Assembly (NCBI GenBank): GCA_963813315.1 | Contig: CAWEYO010000019.1 | Span: 93,601 to 157,600, forward strand | Length of the DNA: 64,000 bases | DNA from: CAWEYO01 sp963813315 | Lineage (GTDB): Bacteria > Pseudomonadota > Alphaproteobacteria > Rhizobiales > Rhizobiaceae | Direction of reading: 5' to 3' | Part shown: positions 55,001-63,383 of the stretch, piece by piece | How positions within the stretch are numbered: position 1 is the stretch's first letter | Layout: the number at the start of each line of letters is the position of its first letter | The notes under the pieces: generated by a model | What the model was told of the DNA's origin: nothing | Seen by the model: the letters and a program-made list of their open reading frames with translations, nothing else | Database searches by the model: none | Position numbers and translations under genes: made by a program

Positions 55001-56757
55001 CCGACAAGATCGAAAATATTCGGCCGCGGCCCGATGAAGGATACGAGGCTCATCACCAACTCTTCGCGGATCGGATCGATCGGCGGGTTGGTTACCTGCG
55101 CGAAGTTCTGCTTGAAATAGGTATAGAGCAGCTTCGACTTGTCGGACATCGCGGAAATTGGCGTGTCGGTACCCATCGAGCCAACCGCTTCCTGACCGGT
55201 CGTTGCCATCGGCGACATCAGGAGCCTTGTATCTTCCTGCGTGTATCCGAAAGCCTGCTGGCGGTCGAGCAGCGTCACGTCCTTCCTGAGAGCGCGCGGC
55301 TCGACCGGCTTCAGCTCTTCCAGGATCATTTGAGTGTTGTGCAGCCACGTCTTGTACGGATGCTTCGACGCGATCTGCGACTTGATCTCCTCGTCGGAGA
55401 TGATCTTGCCCTTTTCGAGGTCGATCAGCAGCATGCGACCGGGCTGAAGCCGCCACTTCCTGATGATCTTTTCTTCCGGTACTGGCAGCACGCCGGCCTC
55501 GGACGCCATAATGACCCGGTCGTCGTCCGTGACGATGTAGCGTGCGGGCCTGAGACCGTTACGGTCGAGGGTGGCGCCGATCTGGCGCCCGTCGGTGAAT
55601 ACCACCGCCGCTGGACCGTCCCACGGCTCCATCAGGGCCGCATGGTATTCGTAGAAAGCCTTGCGGTCCGGATCCATGAGCTTGTTGCCGGCCCAGGCCT
55701 CGGGAATGAGCATCATCATGGCATGGGCGAGCTTGTAGCCACCCTGGAACAGGAATTCGAGCGCGTTGTCGAAGCAGGCCGTATCCGACTGGCCTTCGTA
55801 GGAGATCGGCCACAGCTTCGAAATGTTGTTGCCGAACAATTCGCTGTCGACCGACGCTTGGCGCGCAGCCATCCAGTTGTTGTTGCCCCGCACGGTGTTG
55901 ATTTCGCCATTGTGCGCGACCATGCGGTATGGGTGCGCAAGCTTCCATGACGGGAAGGTGTTGGTCGAGAACCGTTGGTGAACCAGAATTAAAGCCGTCT
56001 CAAAGCTCGGATCGGTCAAATCCTTGTAGTAGGCGCCGACCTGATAGGCCAGGAACATGCCCTTATAGACGATTGTTCGAGCCGACAGCGACACGCAATA
56101 GGAGCCAATGTCCTTGTTGTTGTTTTCCGCATAGATTCGGCCGGAGATGACCTTGCGCAACAGATAGAGCCGCGCTTCATATTCCTCGTCATCGTCGATG
56201 TCTGGCGGGCGCCCGATGAAAACCTGGCGATGGAACGGTTCCGCCGCCACGATATATGGGGCCTTCGACAACGAGGAATTGTCGACGGGCACATCGCGGA
56301 AGCCGATGAGCGGCAGGCCCTCCGACTGCGCCGACTCCCGAATGATCTCGTTGATGTGCGAACGCAACTCGGCGTCCTGCGGCATGAACCAGTGGCCGAT
56401 ACCATATTGTCCCGCAGGCGGCAGTTCGATCTCCTGCCTGGCCATCTCCTTGCGGAAGAACGCATCCGGGATCTGCACCAACACGCCGGCGCCGTCGCCC
56501 ATTAGCGGGTCGGCGCCCACCGCACCGCGATGTGTCAAGTTCTGAAGCATTGCCAGACCGTCCTTGACGATCTGGTGCGACTTGACGCCCTTCATCTGGG
56601 CGATGAAGCCGACGCCGCACGCGTCATGTTCGTTGCGCGGATCGTACAGGCCCTGCGCGACTGGAAGACCGGTATTGGCGTCACGCTTGACGGATTCCGC
56701 TTTCGTCTGCGCGGCCGGCATTTCACCCGTCGTCACAGATGGCGTCATTCCCGTCAT
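52033..56757 (-). CDS. gltB: Glutamate synthase [NADPH] large subunit
   Basis: 1574 residues. After a short propeptide the Ntn glutaminase Cys47 lies in HDACGVGFIAQ. The central and FMN domains follow (GTGASPLTSIKHAG, LQVDGGLRTGRDV), with the 3Fe-4S cysteines in CLMMRKCHLNTCPVG and the C-terminal GXGXG beta-helix. With GltD it makes two glutamates from glutamine and 2-oxoglutarate. The start at 56757 has GGAGGAGAGG upstream. Confidence 0.97.
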   Translation of the reverse strand: MTGMTPSVTTGEMPAAQTKAESVKRDANTGLPVAQGLYDPRNEHDACGVGFIAQMKGVKSHQIVKDGLAMLQNLTHRGAVGADPLMGDGAGVLVQIPDAFFRKEMARQEIELPPAGQYGIGHWFMPQDAELRSHINEIIRESAQSEGLPLIGFRDVPVDNSSLSKAPYIVAAEPFHRQVFIGRPPDIDDDEEYEARLYLLRKVISGRIYAENNNKDIGSYCVSLSARTIVYKGMFLAYQVGAYYKDLTDPSFETALILVHQRFSTNTFPSWKLAHPYRMVAHNGEINTVRGNNNWMAARQASVDSELFGNNISKLWPISYEGQSDTACFDNALEFLFQGGYKLAHAMMMLIPEAWAGNKLMDPDRKAFYEYHAALMEPWDGPAAVVFTDGRQIGATLDRNGLRPARYIVTDDDRVIMASEAGVLPVPEEKIIRKWRLQPGRMLLIDLEKGKIISDEEIKSQIASKHPYKTWLHNTQMILEELKPVEPRALRKDVTLLDRQQAFGYTQEDTRLLMSPMATTGQEAVGSMGTDTPISAMSDKSKLLYTYFKQNFAQVTNPPIDPIREELVMSLVSFIGPRPNIFDLVGSSRRKRLEVRQPILTNGDLEKIRSIGHTEDRFDTKTIDVTYATAESAAGMTGALVRLCERAEAAVAGGYNIIILSDRQVGPDRIAIPALLATAAVHHHLIRKGLRTSVGLVVESGEPREVHHFCCLAGYGAEAINPYLAFDTLLDMHRRGDMPKEVDEHEVVTRYIKSIGKGILKVMSKMGISTYQSYCGAQIFDAIGLKSDFVDQYFFGTATTIEGVGLEEVAEETVRRHGDAFGDDPVLRNTLDIGGEYMFRMRGEAHIWSPDAVATLQHAVRKGSWETFKEYSEQIDSQTARAQTIRGLFRIRLAGETGRTAVPLNEVQPAADIVKRFSTGAMSFGSISREAHTTLARAMNAIGGKSNTGEGGEESDRYLPLPGGGRNPERSSIKQVASGRFGVTAEYLVNSDVMQIKVAQGAKPGEGGQLPGHKVDATIAKVRHSTQGVGLISPPPHHDIYSIEDLAQLIYDLKNVNPAGDVSVKLVSEVGVGTVAAGVAKARADHITISGYDGGTGASPLTSIKHAGSPWEMGLAETHQTLVLNGLRSRVALQVDGGLRTGRDVVIGALLGADEFGFSTAPLIAAGCLMMRKCHLNTCPVGVATQDPVLRKRFKGTPEHVINFFFYVAEEVRQLLAEMGFRNFDEVIGQSELLAKEEMISHWKAKGLDFSRIFFKPDAPHEAMHWTERQKHPIDDVLDLKLIEMARPALEARQPVRIEVDIRNVDRSVGAMLSGEVARRFRHKGLREDTIAVTLRGTAGQSFGAFLARGVSFELIGDGNDYVGKSLSGGRIVIRPPENTGIVPEDSIIVGNTVLYGAIEGECYFRGVAGERFAVRNSGAIAVVEGVGDHGCEYMTGGVVVVIGQTGRNFAAGMSGGVAYVLDEQGDFAERCNMAMVELEPVPEEDDMLEKLHHHGGDIDHKGRVDVSEDMTSHDEERLYQLISNHVHYTQSARAKAILDDWANYRPKFRKVMPVEYRRALIEMERARLGMAAE

Positions 56758-57096
56758 CGTCCTCTCCTCCGTCGTCTTTCCCTTTCGGGCGCTTTCACCC
56801 CTGGCCAACCGCTTGAATGGACCGGCCAGCAACTCATCATTGTGCTTTGCGAAGGCTCTGCGGTGCGGACCAACCGGCACCCGCCAGCCGTCGCTCGCGG
56901 CAAAGGCCGGACAGCGCGGAACTATACGCCAAATCCGGCCAGCTTCGTGCAGTTAAATAAGACAGCAGTCCTGTCCTAAATTTGTATGACAGATATCCGG
57001 ATTCGTTACAAGACCGAACCGCAAAAATTTTCGGCGAATGGCGTAATAATCTTTCGTGACGGCGCGCCAATGCGCAACGATGTGCCGTTCACGGGC
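56758..57096. promoter_or_regulatory. Upstream region of gltB
   Basis: Non-coding. An AT-rich stretch at 56950-57055 with several GACAG blocks probably carries the gltB promoter, but I cannot place -35/-10 boxes with confidence. No gene seen. Confidence 0.35.
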
Positions 57097-57194
57097 TTAG
57101 AGCGGCGGCCGCTTTTTCGGAATCAGCGCTGCCGCTCTATCTCTTTGTTTGAGCATCGGATTTTTCCCGAAACCGGTTCCCACTTTCGGGTCGA
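57097..57194. repeat. Mosaic palindromic repeat, truncated copy
   Basis: TTAGAGCGGCGGCC...GCCGCTCTAT (57097-57140) followed by GAGCATCGG...TTCGGGTCGACC. The distal TCCGATGCTC arm is missing, so the type-B half is truncated. Same orientation as the 42187-42303 copy. Confidence 0.8.
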
Positions 57195-57292
57195 CCGGCC
57201 GCTTTTTGGATAGGGAAGGTTCCATCGCGGAACACTCATGATAAAAGTCCGCGGAAACGCAAATCTGCAGCACGTCAAACCCAGGAAACGCG

Positions 57293-58342
57293 ATGTTTTT
57301 TTCTTCAGACAATTGGGCAGGCGCCCATCCCGACATTGCGGCCGGGCTTTCCGCCCACGCCGCCGGCTTTGCCGAAGCGTATGGCGCAAGCGCGCTGGAT
57401 CGCGCGGCGCAGGACCGTTTCAATGCGATTTTCGAACGGGAGGTCGCCGTGTTCTTCGTGGCGACCGGCACGGCCGCCAATTCGCTCGCGCTGGCGTCGG
57501 TGAACCGGCCGGGCGGCATCGCTTTCGCTCACCGAGAAGCCCACATGATCGAGGATGAATGCGGTGCACCGGAATATTTCACCGGTGGCTCCCGGCTCTA
57601 TCCCGTGGACGGCAAGCTGGGGCGCATCGAGCGGGCCGCTCTGGAGCGGGCAATTGGCCGTTTCGTGCCGGACTTTGTTCACGCAGGCCAGCCGATGGCC
57701 ATATCGATCACGCAGGCGACCGAATTAGGAACCGTCTACAGTCTCGATGATATCGCGGCGATCTCGGCCATCGCCCAACGGCACAGCATACCGCTCCACA
57801 TGGACGGGGCGCGCTTTGCCAACGCATTGGTGGCGCTCGACACGACACCGGCGGAAATGACCTGGAAACGCGGGGTCGACATTGTCTCTTTCGGTGGCAC
57901 GAAGAATGGCTGCTGGTGCGCTGAAGCGCTGGTGCTGTTCGACCTCGCCAAGGCCCGGGACATGGGCTTCCTGCGCAAGCGCGCGGCCCAGCTCTTTTCC
58001 AAATCGCGCTTCATCGCGGCGCAGTTCAACGCCTATTTCGAGGATGGGCTTTGGCTGAAGACCGCCGCGCACGCCAACACCATGGCCTCGCGCCTCGCCC
58101 GGCACATCCATGCATCGAAGAACTGCCGTCTAGCCTGGCAGCCCGACGCCAACGAGGTCTTCGTCATCATGAGCAAGGGTGCGGCAGAAAGGGCACGGAA
58201 CGCCGGTGCTACCTTCTACGACCGGCACCTACCGCAAGGCTTCAGCGGCGAGTTCGGCGAGGACGATGCACTTTACCGGTTCGTCACCAGCTTCGCGACG
58301 ACCACCGAGGAAGTCGACCGGTTCGGGGCGCTGATCGCCTGA
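57293..58342 (+). CDS. Low-specificity L-threonine aldolase / beta-eliminating lyase family
   Basis: A 349-residue PLP enzyme of fold type I. It shows SDNWAGAHP at the N-terminus, FVATGTAANSLAL, HMDGARFANALVAL and the PLP lysine in SFGGTKNGCW. It splits L-threonine or L-allo-threonine to glycine and acetaldehyde. Followed by a strong terminator. Confidence 0.94.
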   Translation: MFFSSDNWAGAHPDIAAGLSAHAAGFAEAYGASALDRAAQDRFNAIFEREVAVFFVATGTAANSLALASVNRPGGIAFAHREAHMIEDECGAPEYFTGGSRLYPVDGKLGRIERAALERAIGRFVPDFVHAGQPMAISITQATELGTVYSLDDIAAISAIAQRHSIPLHMDGARFANALVALDTTPAEMTWKRGVDIVSFGGTKNGCWCAEALVLFDLAKARDMGFLRKRAAQLFSKSRFIAAQFNAYFEDGLWLKTAAHANTMASRLARHIHASKNCRLAWQPDANEVFVIMSKGAAERARNAGATFYDRHLPQGFSGEFGEDDALYRFVTSFATTTEEVDRFGALIA

Positions 58343-58359
58343 GTTGCAGATGCATACAG

Positions 58360-58386
58360 AAAGGCGGCGCCGCGGCGCCGCCTTTT
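58360..58386 (+). terminator. Rho-independent terminator of the threonine aldolase gene
   Basis: AAAGGCGGCGCC and GGCGCCGCCTTT form a 12-bp stem around a 2-base loop with a trailing T. It begins 18 bases after the stop. Confidence 0.9.
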
Positions 58387-58395
58387 GCTGGCCGC

Positions 58396-58502
58396 CTAAA
58401 GCGCGTCGCGGCAAAACGGATTCATGCGACGCGCTTTAGGCTATTGTTTTTGTGCATGTCGTTATCCCAAAACCGCTGCGCACTTTTGGGCGACATGCAT
58501 TA
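58396..58502. repeat. Mosaic palindromic repeat, type D
   Basis: CTAAAGCGCGTCG...CGACGCGCTTTAG (58396-58439), then TGCATGTCG...CGACATGCA around CCCAAAACCG and CACTTTTGGG. An inverted near copy is at 62484-62580. Confidence 0.86.
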
Positions 58503-58522
58503 TTGCTGCAGGGATGCCGAGC

Positions 58523-58990
58523 TTAGCTTGCAGCTTTGGCGTCGATCTGCTTCGCGGCCTTCGTAGCGCCCGTGATCTCGACCTTGCGCGGCTTCATCTC
58601 TTCCGGGATGTTGCGCTTGAGATCGATGTGCAGCAGGCCGTTCTTCAGGCTCGCGCCGGTCACTTCGACATGGTCGGCCAACTGGAAGCGGCGCTCGAAG
58701 GCGCGCGACGCGATGCCGCGATAGAGCAGCTCGGAACCTTCCTGGCCGGTTTCCTCGTTGCGCTCGCCCTTGACGGTCAGAACGTTGCGGTGCGCTTCGA
58801 TCGAGATTTCATCCTCGGAGAAGCCGGCAACCGCCATGGAGATGCGATAGGCGTCTTCGCCGGTGCGCTCGATATTGTAAGGCGGGTACGTCTGGCCGCC
58901 ATCGGGCTGCGCGAGCGAATTGAGCATCGTGAAGAGCCGGTCAAAACCGACGGTTGAACGATAAAGGGGTGAAAAATCAACGTGACGCAT
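58523..58990 (-). CDS. Hsp20-family small heat-shock protein (IbpA-like)
   Basis: 155 residues. The start MRHVDFSPLYRSTVGFDRLF is conserved in class A rhizobial small heat-shock proteins. The alpha-crystallin domain (about 40-130) has YPPYNIERTGEDAY, VLTVKGER and FERRFQLADHV, with the C-terminal ATP-independent chaperone tail. Expected to hold unfolded proteins under heat stress. GGAGA lies just upstream in a ROSE-like leader. Confidence 0.95.
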   Translation of the reverse strand: MRHVDFSPLYRSTVGFDRLFTMLNSLAQPDGGQTYPPYNIERTGEDAYRISMAVAGFSEDEISIEAHRNVLTVKGERNEETGQEGSELLYRGIASRAFERRFQLADHVEVTGASLKNGLLHIDLKRNIPEEMKPRKVEITGATKAAKQIDAKAAS

Positions 58991-59060
58991 GGTGTGTTCT
59001 CCTTTGAGCAACATGCTTTGCGTATTGGCGCGTTCGGAAACCCGTATTGGCATTTCCGTC
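58991..59060 (-). promoter_or_regulatory. ROSE-like RNA thermometer leader
   Basis: In the mRNA GTTGCTCAAAGGAGAAC (59012-58996) can fold so that TTGCTC covers the GGAGAA ribosome site, which is the conserved core of ROSE thermometers before rhizobial small heat-shock genes. The upstream part of the leader was not resolved; the 5' boundary is approximate. Confidence 0.55.
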
Positions 59061-59172
59061 TGGCCAGCGGCCCCGATTCCGGCGACCGCAGAAGGAACTT
59101 GGGAATGCTTCCGCTCAAATTCAAGACGCTGCGGCTGCAACCTTTGGTCCACTCCTGACGACGCCTTGTTGC

Positions 59173-59258
59173 GCCCCTCTTCGCAAGAGAGGGGATCACT
59201 TGTCCGGCAGGCGAATGGGGGCAGCATAACCGGTCAAACATAACAGCCGCAGGTGATA
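59173..59258. repeat. Intergenic palindromic repeat, GTCCGGCAG family, copy 2
   Basis: CCCCTCTTCGCAAGAGAGGGG hairpin (quoted in part as CCCCTCT/AGAGGGG), then TTGTCCGGCAGGCG, GGGGGCA and AACCGGTC...AACAGCCGC, matching 6790-6899 in block order. Confidence 0.7.
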
Positions 59259-59430
59259 ACGTCCCTTCCGCCCGGATCGACTGCGGCCGGAAGCTCGCTC
59301 AGCGCGGGCTTCCGGCTTTGCTTGCAGGATGCCCAGCCGCTCTTTTCGCGAAATCCTTTGCTTTTCCAGTGGGCGCTTGTTTATCACAGCGCTCACCCAC
59401 CATCGCATCGCCCCGACGATCGGAAGCTGG

Positions 59431-60378
59431 ATGACCGAACTGCTCCATGAAATTCCGGAGAACCCGATTCCGGCCCAGGCGGCAGCCGGAATGTTCAAGG
59501 CTCGCGACGGCACGCAGCTCCGCTATGCGCTGTTCGGCGTCAGGTGTCTCATGGGAACGGTTGTCGTTCTTCCTGGCCGCAACGAATGCATTGAGAAGTA
59601 TTTCGAAACGATCACGGACCTGTCGGAAAGGGGCTTCTGCGTCGCCATGTTCGATTGGCGAGGGCAGGGAGGCTCCGATCGGCTGATCCGGGATCCCAGA
59701 CGCGGTCACGTCGACAGCTTCGGCAGCTATGTGCATGATCTTGAGCAATTCTTCGACGAAATCATACTGCCCGACTGCCGTGGTCCCTTCTACATCCTCG
59801 CCCATTCCACCGGCGCGCTCGTCGCTCTGCTAGCAGCGCCGCTTATGGTCAACAGGGTACGCCGCATGGTGCTTGTCGCGCCCCTTCTGACAGTGAAGAA
59901 CCTGCCCATTTCCATGAAATCGATCCGCCGGCTGACGGGCGTCCTGTCCTTCACGGGAATGGGCAGAGTCCATGTCGGCAAGAGGGGGCAGCGCGATGTC
60001 CAGCCCTTCGGCGGCAATGTCCTGACCAGCGACCCGCGCCGATACGCACGCAATGCCGAGCTTTGCCGGCAATTCCCGGAACTGGCGCTGGGCGGCCCGA
60101 CCGCAGCCTGGATCCATGCAGCTTTTTTAGCCTGCGAGACCGTCCGGAACCCGGAATTCATGGCGAGGATCCGCATCCCTTCGCTGATCATCGCCGCAGG
60201 CGCGGACGAGATCGTCTCGACACCGGCGATCGAGGATTATGCGAGGGGGCTCCGCTCGGGAACCGCTTTGACAATCGGCGGTGCGCGTCACGAGATACTG
60301 CAGGAAGCGGACATCTATCGCGAGCAGTTCCTGGCCGCCTTCGATGCCTTCATTCCAGGCACCGGTGCCGCGACTTGA
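59431..60378 (+). CDS. Alpha/beta hydrolase, lysophospholipase-like
   Basis: 315 residues from ATG 59431, with GGAAG upstream (an in-frame ATG at 59329 is possible but adds a non-conserved stretch). Nucleophile elbow HSTGALVALL (Ser), oxyanion VVVLPGRNE, DWRGQGGSDR and the C-terminal His in GGARHEIL. Monoacylglycerol/lysophospholipase-type hydrolase. Confidence 0.88.
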   Translation: MTELLHEIPENPIPAQAAAGMFKARDGTQLRYALFGVRCLMGTVVVLPGRNECIEKYFETITDLSERGFCVAMFDWRGQGGSDRLIRDPRRGHVDSFGSYVHDLEQFFDEIILPDCRGPFYILAHSTGALVALLAAPLMVNRVRRMVLVAPLLTVKNLPISMKSIRRLTGVLSFTGMGRVHVGKRGQRDVQPFGGNVLTSDPRRYARNAELCRQFPELALGGPTAAWIHAAFLACETVRNPEFMARIRIPSLIIAAGADEIVSTPAIEDYARGLRSGTALTIGGARHEILQEADIYREQFLAAFDAFIPGTGAAT

Positions 60379-60410
60379 GTGGCGCCGCGGGCAGAGCGAT
60401 TGCGCTGCCT

Positions 60411-60514
60411 CAGAGCATGATCCCGAACAGTGAGTAGTGGTTTTCGGAAAAGATCATGCGAAAACCAAAGAGTTAGAGCGCGGTGACGACTCCGGAAGAA
60501 ATCAACGCGCTCTA
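60411..60514. repeat. Mosaic palindromic repeat, type C with GCGCG module
   Basis: GAGCATGATCCCGAACAGTG...GGTTTTCGG...GATCATGC, then TTAGAGCGCGGTG...CGCGCTCTAA. Near-identical arrangement to 38291-38395. Confidence 0.86.
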
Positions 60515-60516
60515 AA

Positions 60517-61302
60517 CTAACCGGCGTGAAGCAGCTTCAGCGCCGCTTCATGCAGCAAGGGCGTTCCGCCAGCCACGATCTCTCCGCCTTTCTCAGCTGG
60601 GCCGCCGTCCCAGTTGGTTACCTTTCCGCCTGCCTTTTCGATGATCGGGATCAAGGCGACGATGTCGTAGGATTGCAGCCCTACCTCGACCACAAGGTCG
60701 ACATGGCCGGCTGCGACCATTGCATAGGCGTAGCAGTCCGTGCCGTAGCGCGCCAACCGGACGGCCGATTCCAGCCGGTTGTAGGCCTCGCGCCGCCCGC
60801 CAAGGAACAGGCCTGGCGTTGTCGTGCAGAGCGTCGCCTCGCCCAACTCGGCGGTATCGCGCGTCTTCAGCCTACCCGTGCCGAGAGGCCCTTCGTAGTG
60901 CGAACCTTCGTCGTTGGCATAGAACAGTTCCCGCGTGAAAGGCTGTGCCATCATGCCGGCGACGGCATCGCCCTCGACGGTGAGGCCGACCAGCGTTCCC
61001 CACAGCGGCACGCCAGAAATGAAGGAGCGGGTGCCGTCAATGGGATCGATAACCCAGATATGCGGACTCGTGGCGTTCTCCGTGCCGAATTCTTCACCGA
61101 CTATCCCGTGACCGGGATACTCGTCGCGAATGACGGCGCGGATCGCCTGTTCCGCCCGGCGGTCCGCCTCGGTCACAGGATCGAAGCCGCCTGAAAGCTT
61201 GTTCGACACCGCCCCCTGCTGGCGGAACCGTGGCAGTGTCTCGGCCGCGGCAGCCTCCGCCATTCTGCGGAAGAATGCCGCGCTTACATCCAGTTTCGCC
61301 AT
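60517..61302 (-). CDS. Inositol-monophosphatase family phosphatase, HisN-like histidinol-phosphatase candidate
   Basis: 261 residues from ATG 61302 (GGGGA upstream). Metal-binding motifs are DPVTEADRRAE, VGEEFGTE and WVIDPIDGTRSFISG, and the late DLVVEVGLQSYDI. The sequence is closest in feel to the HisN subgroup, but family members also hydrolyse inositol phosphate. Confidence 0.9.
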   Translation of the reverse strand: MAKLDVSAAFFRRMAEAAAAETLPRFRQQGAVSNKLSGGFDPVTEADRRAEQAIRAVIRDEYPGHGIVGEEFGTENATSPHIWVIDPIDGTRSFISGVPLWGTLVGLTVEGDAVAGMMAQPFTRELFYANDEGSHYEGPLGTGRLKTRDTAELGEATLCTTTPGLFLGGRREAYNRLESAVRLARYGTDCYAYAMVAAGHVDLVVEVGLQSYDIVALIPIIEKAGGKVTNWDGGPAEKGGEIVAGGTPLLHEAALKLLHAG

Positions 61303-61516
61303 GTGGTCCCCGATTACCAGATTGGTTGCTTTGGGCTTTGACACATAAGAGTGAACCAAAAAAGCGTTGACATTTGTGCAGCGCACAATAAACTGACCAT
61401 CGAACAGGGTCATTCCTGTTCATGCCCTCCTTGGGCGTTTCCTCCCTAGACTTGGGCCGCGTCGTGCAAGCGATGCGGTCTCTTTTTAGCCCGAAAAGGC
61501 ACGACTGGGAGAAGCT

Positions 61517-62461
61517 TCATTCGGCCGCGAGCGGCAGGCCGTAGAAATGATGCTCGGGGATTGCCATCAGATCGGCCATGAACCGGGTCAGATCGTCCAC
61601 AAGGGCGTCGAAGCCCGCCGATTTCCGGAACGTCCGCTCGTTCATGTAGAGCCCGCGATTGATCTCGATTTGCAGCGCGTGCAGGCCCTTGCCTGGCCGC
61701 CCGTAGTGTTCGGTGATGAAGCCTCCCGCATAGGGTTTGTTGTGGGCGACAGAATAACCCATCGCGATGAGCAGACCGATGGCGGTTTCCGTCAACGCGG
61801 GGGCCGCCGACGCGCCGAAGCGGTCGCCGATGATCAGATCCGGCCGAACGCCGCTTTCACCGACGCGAATGCTGGCCGGCATCGAATGGCAGTCGACCAG
61901 TATCGCAAAGCCGAACCGGGCATGAGTTCGTCCAACCAGCCGTTTGAGCTGTTCGTGGTACGGCTTGTAAATCGTCTCGATGCGGGCAACGGCTTCCGCG
62001 AGCGGCAGACGTCCGGGATAGATATCGAGGCCCTCCCCGACCAGCTTTGGCACGGTTCCCAGTCCGCCGGCCACACGAGGGGACCGGATGTTCGCAAATG
62101 ACGGAACCGGCTCTGCAAACATGCGCGGATCAAGTTCCCAGGGCTCGCGGTTCACATCCAGGTAAGCGCGCGGGAAATTCGCCGCCAGCATCGGCGCACC
62201 GAGCGCGATTGCGCCTCCGAATAGCTCGTCGACATAGCAGTCTTCCGAGCGGCGGATCGCCTCGCGGTCGAGTCGCGCCATGGAAAGGAACCGATCAGGA
62301 TAGTAGCGGCCACTGTGCGGCGAGTTGAAGACAAAGGGAACGCGCTGTTCAGCCGGACCTCGTGTTTCAAACGAGCGAACTGCCGAGAAGTCGTCTGCTG
62401 GCGTCATGTCCCCCGTCCGAAATGCCGAATTCCGCGCTTCATGATGTTGAAACCGTGCCAT
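61517..62461 (-). CDS. N-formylglutamate amidohydrolase family protein
   Basis: 314 residues (an in-frame ATG at 62407 would give 296). FNSPHSGRYYP, the conserved AYLDVNREPWELDPRMF and VDCHSMPAS with the metal His, and EHYGRPGKGLHALQIEINR identify the family. It releases formate from N-formyl-glutamate or similar compounds. No other histidine-degradation gene is next to it. Confidence 0.9.
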   Translation of the reverse strand: MARFQHHEARNSAFRTGDMTPADDFSAVRSFETRGPAEQRVPFVFNSPHSGRYYPDRFLSMARLDREAIRRSEDCYVDELFGGAIALGAPMLAANFPRAYLDVNREPWELDPRMFAEPVPSFANIRSPRVAGGLGTVPKLVGEGLDIYPGRLPLAEAVARIETIYKPYHEQLKRLVGRTHARFGFAILVDCHSMPASIRVGESGVRPDLIIGDRFGASAAPALTETAIGLLIAMGYSVAHNKPYAGGFITEHYGRPGKGLHALQIEINRGLYMNERTFRKSAGFDALVDDLTRFMADLMAIPEHHFYGLPLAAE

Positions 62462-62483
62462 CGGACCGCCCCGCTGTCCAGTC

Positions 62484-62580
62484 TAATGCATGTCGCCCAA
62501 AAGTGTGCAGCGGTTTTGGGAAAACGACATGCACAAAAACAAAAGCCTAAAGCGCGTCACACGCCGCGACGCGCTTTAGG
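62484..62580. repeat. Mosaic palindromic repeat, type D, inverted relative to 58396-58502
   Basis: TGCATGTCG...CGACATGCA (core CCCAAAAGTG/CGGTTTTGGG), then CTAAAGCGCGTC...GACGCGCTTTAG. Module order is reversed relative to the 58396 copy. Confidence 0.86.
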
Positions 62581-62714
62581 GACGGGATACGGCGCACAAA
62601 GTCCGCATCGACATGCGCCACCATTCACTTGATGTTTACCGACCACTCTTCATATACGGATCATGGTTAACGGGTTGCGCCTTGCGACCCGGCACGTGAC
62701 GCGGACGGGAAACG

Positions 62715-63077
62715 ATGGCAAGAATTCTCCTTGCGGAAGACGACGACGACATGCGCCGGTTTCTGGTCAAGGCGCTGGAACGCGCCGGCTACGACGTTAC
62801 CGATTTCGACAACGGCGCCAGCGCCTATGAACGCCTTCGCGAGGAGCCGTTTTCCCTTCTCCTTACCGACATTGTCATGCCCGAGATGGACGGTATCGAA
62901 CTCGCGCGGCGCGCCACCGAGATCGACCCGGATCTCAAGGTGATGTTCATTACCGGCTTCGCCGCCGTCGCACTCAATCCGGACTCGAAGGCGCCGAAAG
63001 ACGCCAAGGTGCTTTCGAAGCCTTTCCATCTGCGCGAACTCGTCAACGAGGTCGAGAAGATGCTGCAAGCCGCCTGA
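62715..63077 (+). CDS. cpdR: Single-domain response regulator CpdR
   Basis: A 120-residue receiver domain. Acidic pocket EDDDD at residues 8-12, phosphoacceptor Asp52 in LTDIVMPEMDG, and LSKPFH with the conserved Lys near 105. It lacks an output domain. In alphaproteobacteria CpdR controls ClpXP-dependent proteolysis of cell-cycle proteins under CckA-ChpT. Confidence 0.94.
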   Translation: MARILLAEDDDDMRRFLVKALERAGYDVTDFDNGASAYERLREEPFSLLLTDIVMPEMDGIELARRATEIDPDLKVMFITGFAAVALNPDSKAPKDAKVLSKPFHLRELVNEVEKMLQAA

Positions 63078-63207
63078 GCGGGTGTGCTTCAATACGCAGT
63101 TTCGTTCAAGCAGAACGCGCCCCGTTGCAGGGATGCGCAGCCAGTCTCGATCGGCAAGCCCGGCTATTGACGCGCTGGATCAAAAGTGGTGTATGCGCGG
63201 CTCGGAT

Positions 63208-63282
<75 letters not shown>

Positions 63283-63383
63283 TCTAACAGATTGAAAACA
63301 AAGAGTTTTTCTTTCTGTTCGCTCCTCAGAAGATTGTTCGATTTGGCTGCTGTCACACTCTTGTCACAGCGGAACCAAGCGTC

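Noticed and set aside
53500..55950. 816-codon open frame antisense to gltB
   Set aside because: The opposite strand encodes an unmistakable glutamate synthase; high GC in third positions creates long antisense frames. The antisense product has no domain character.
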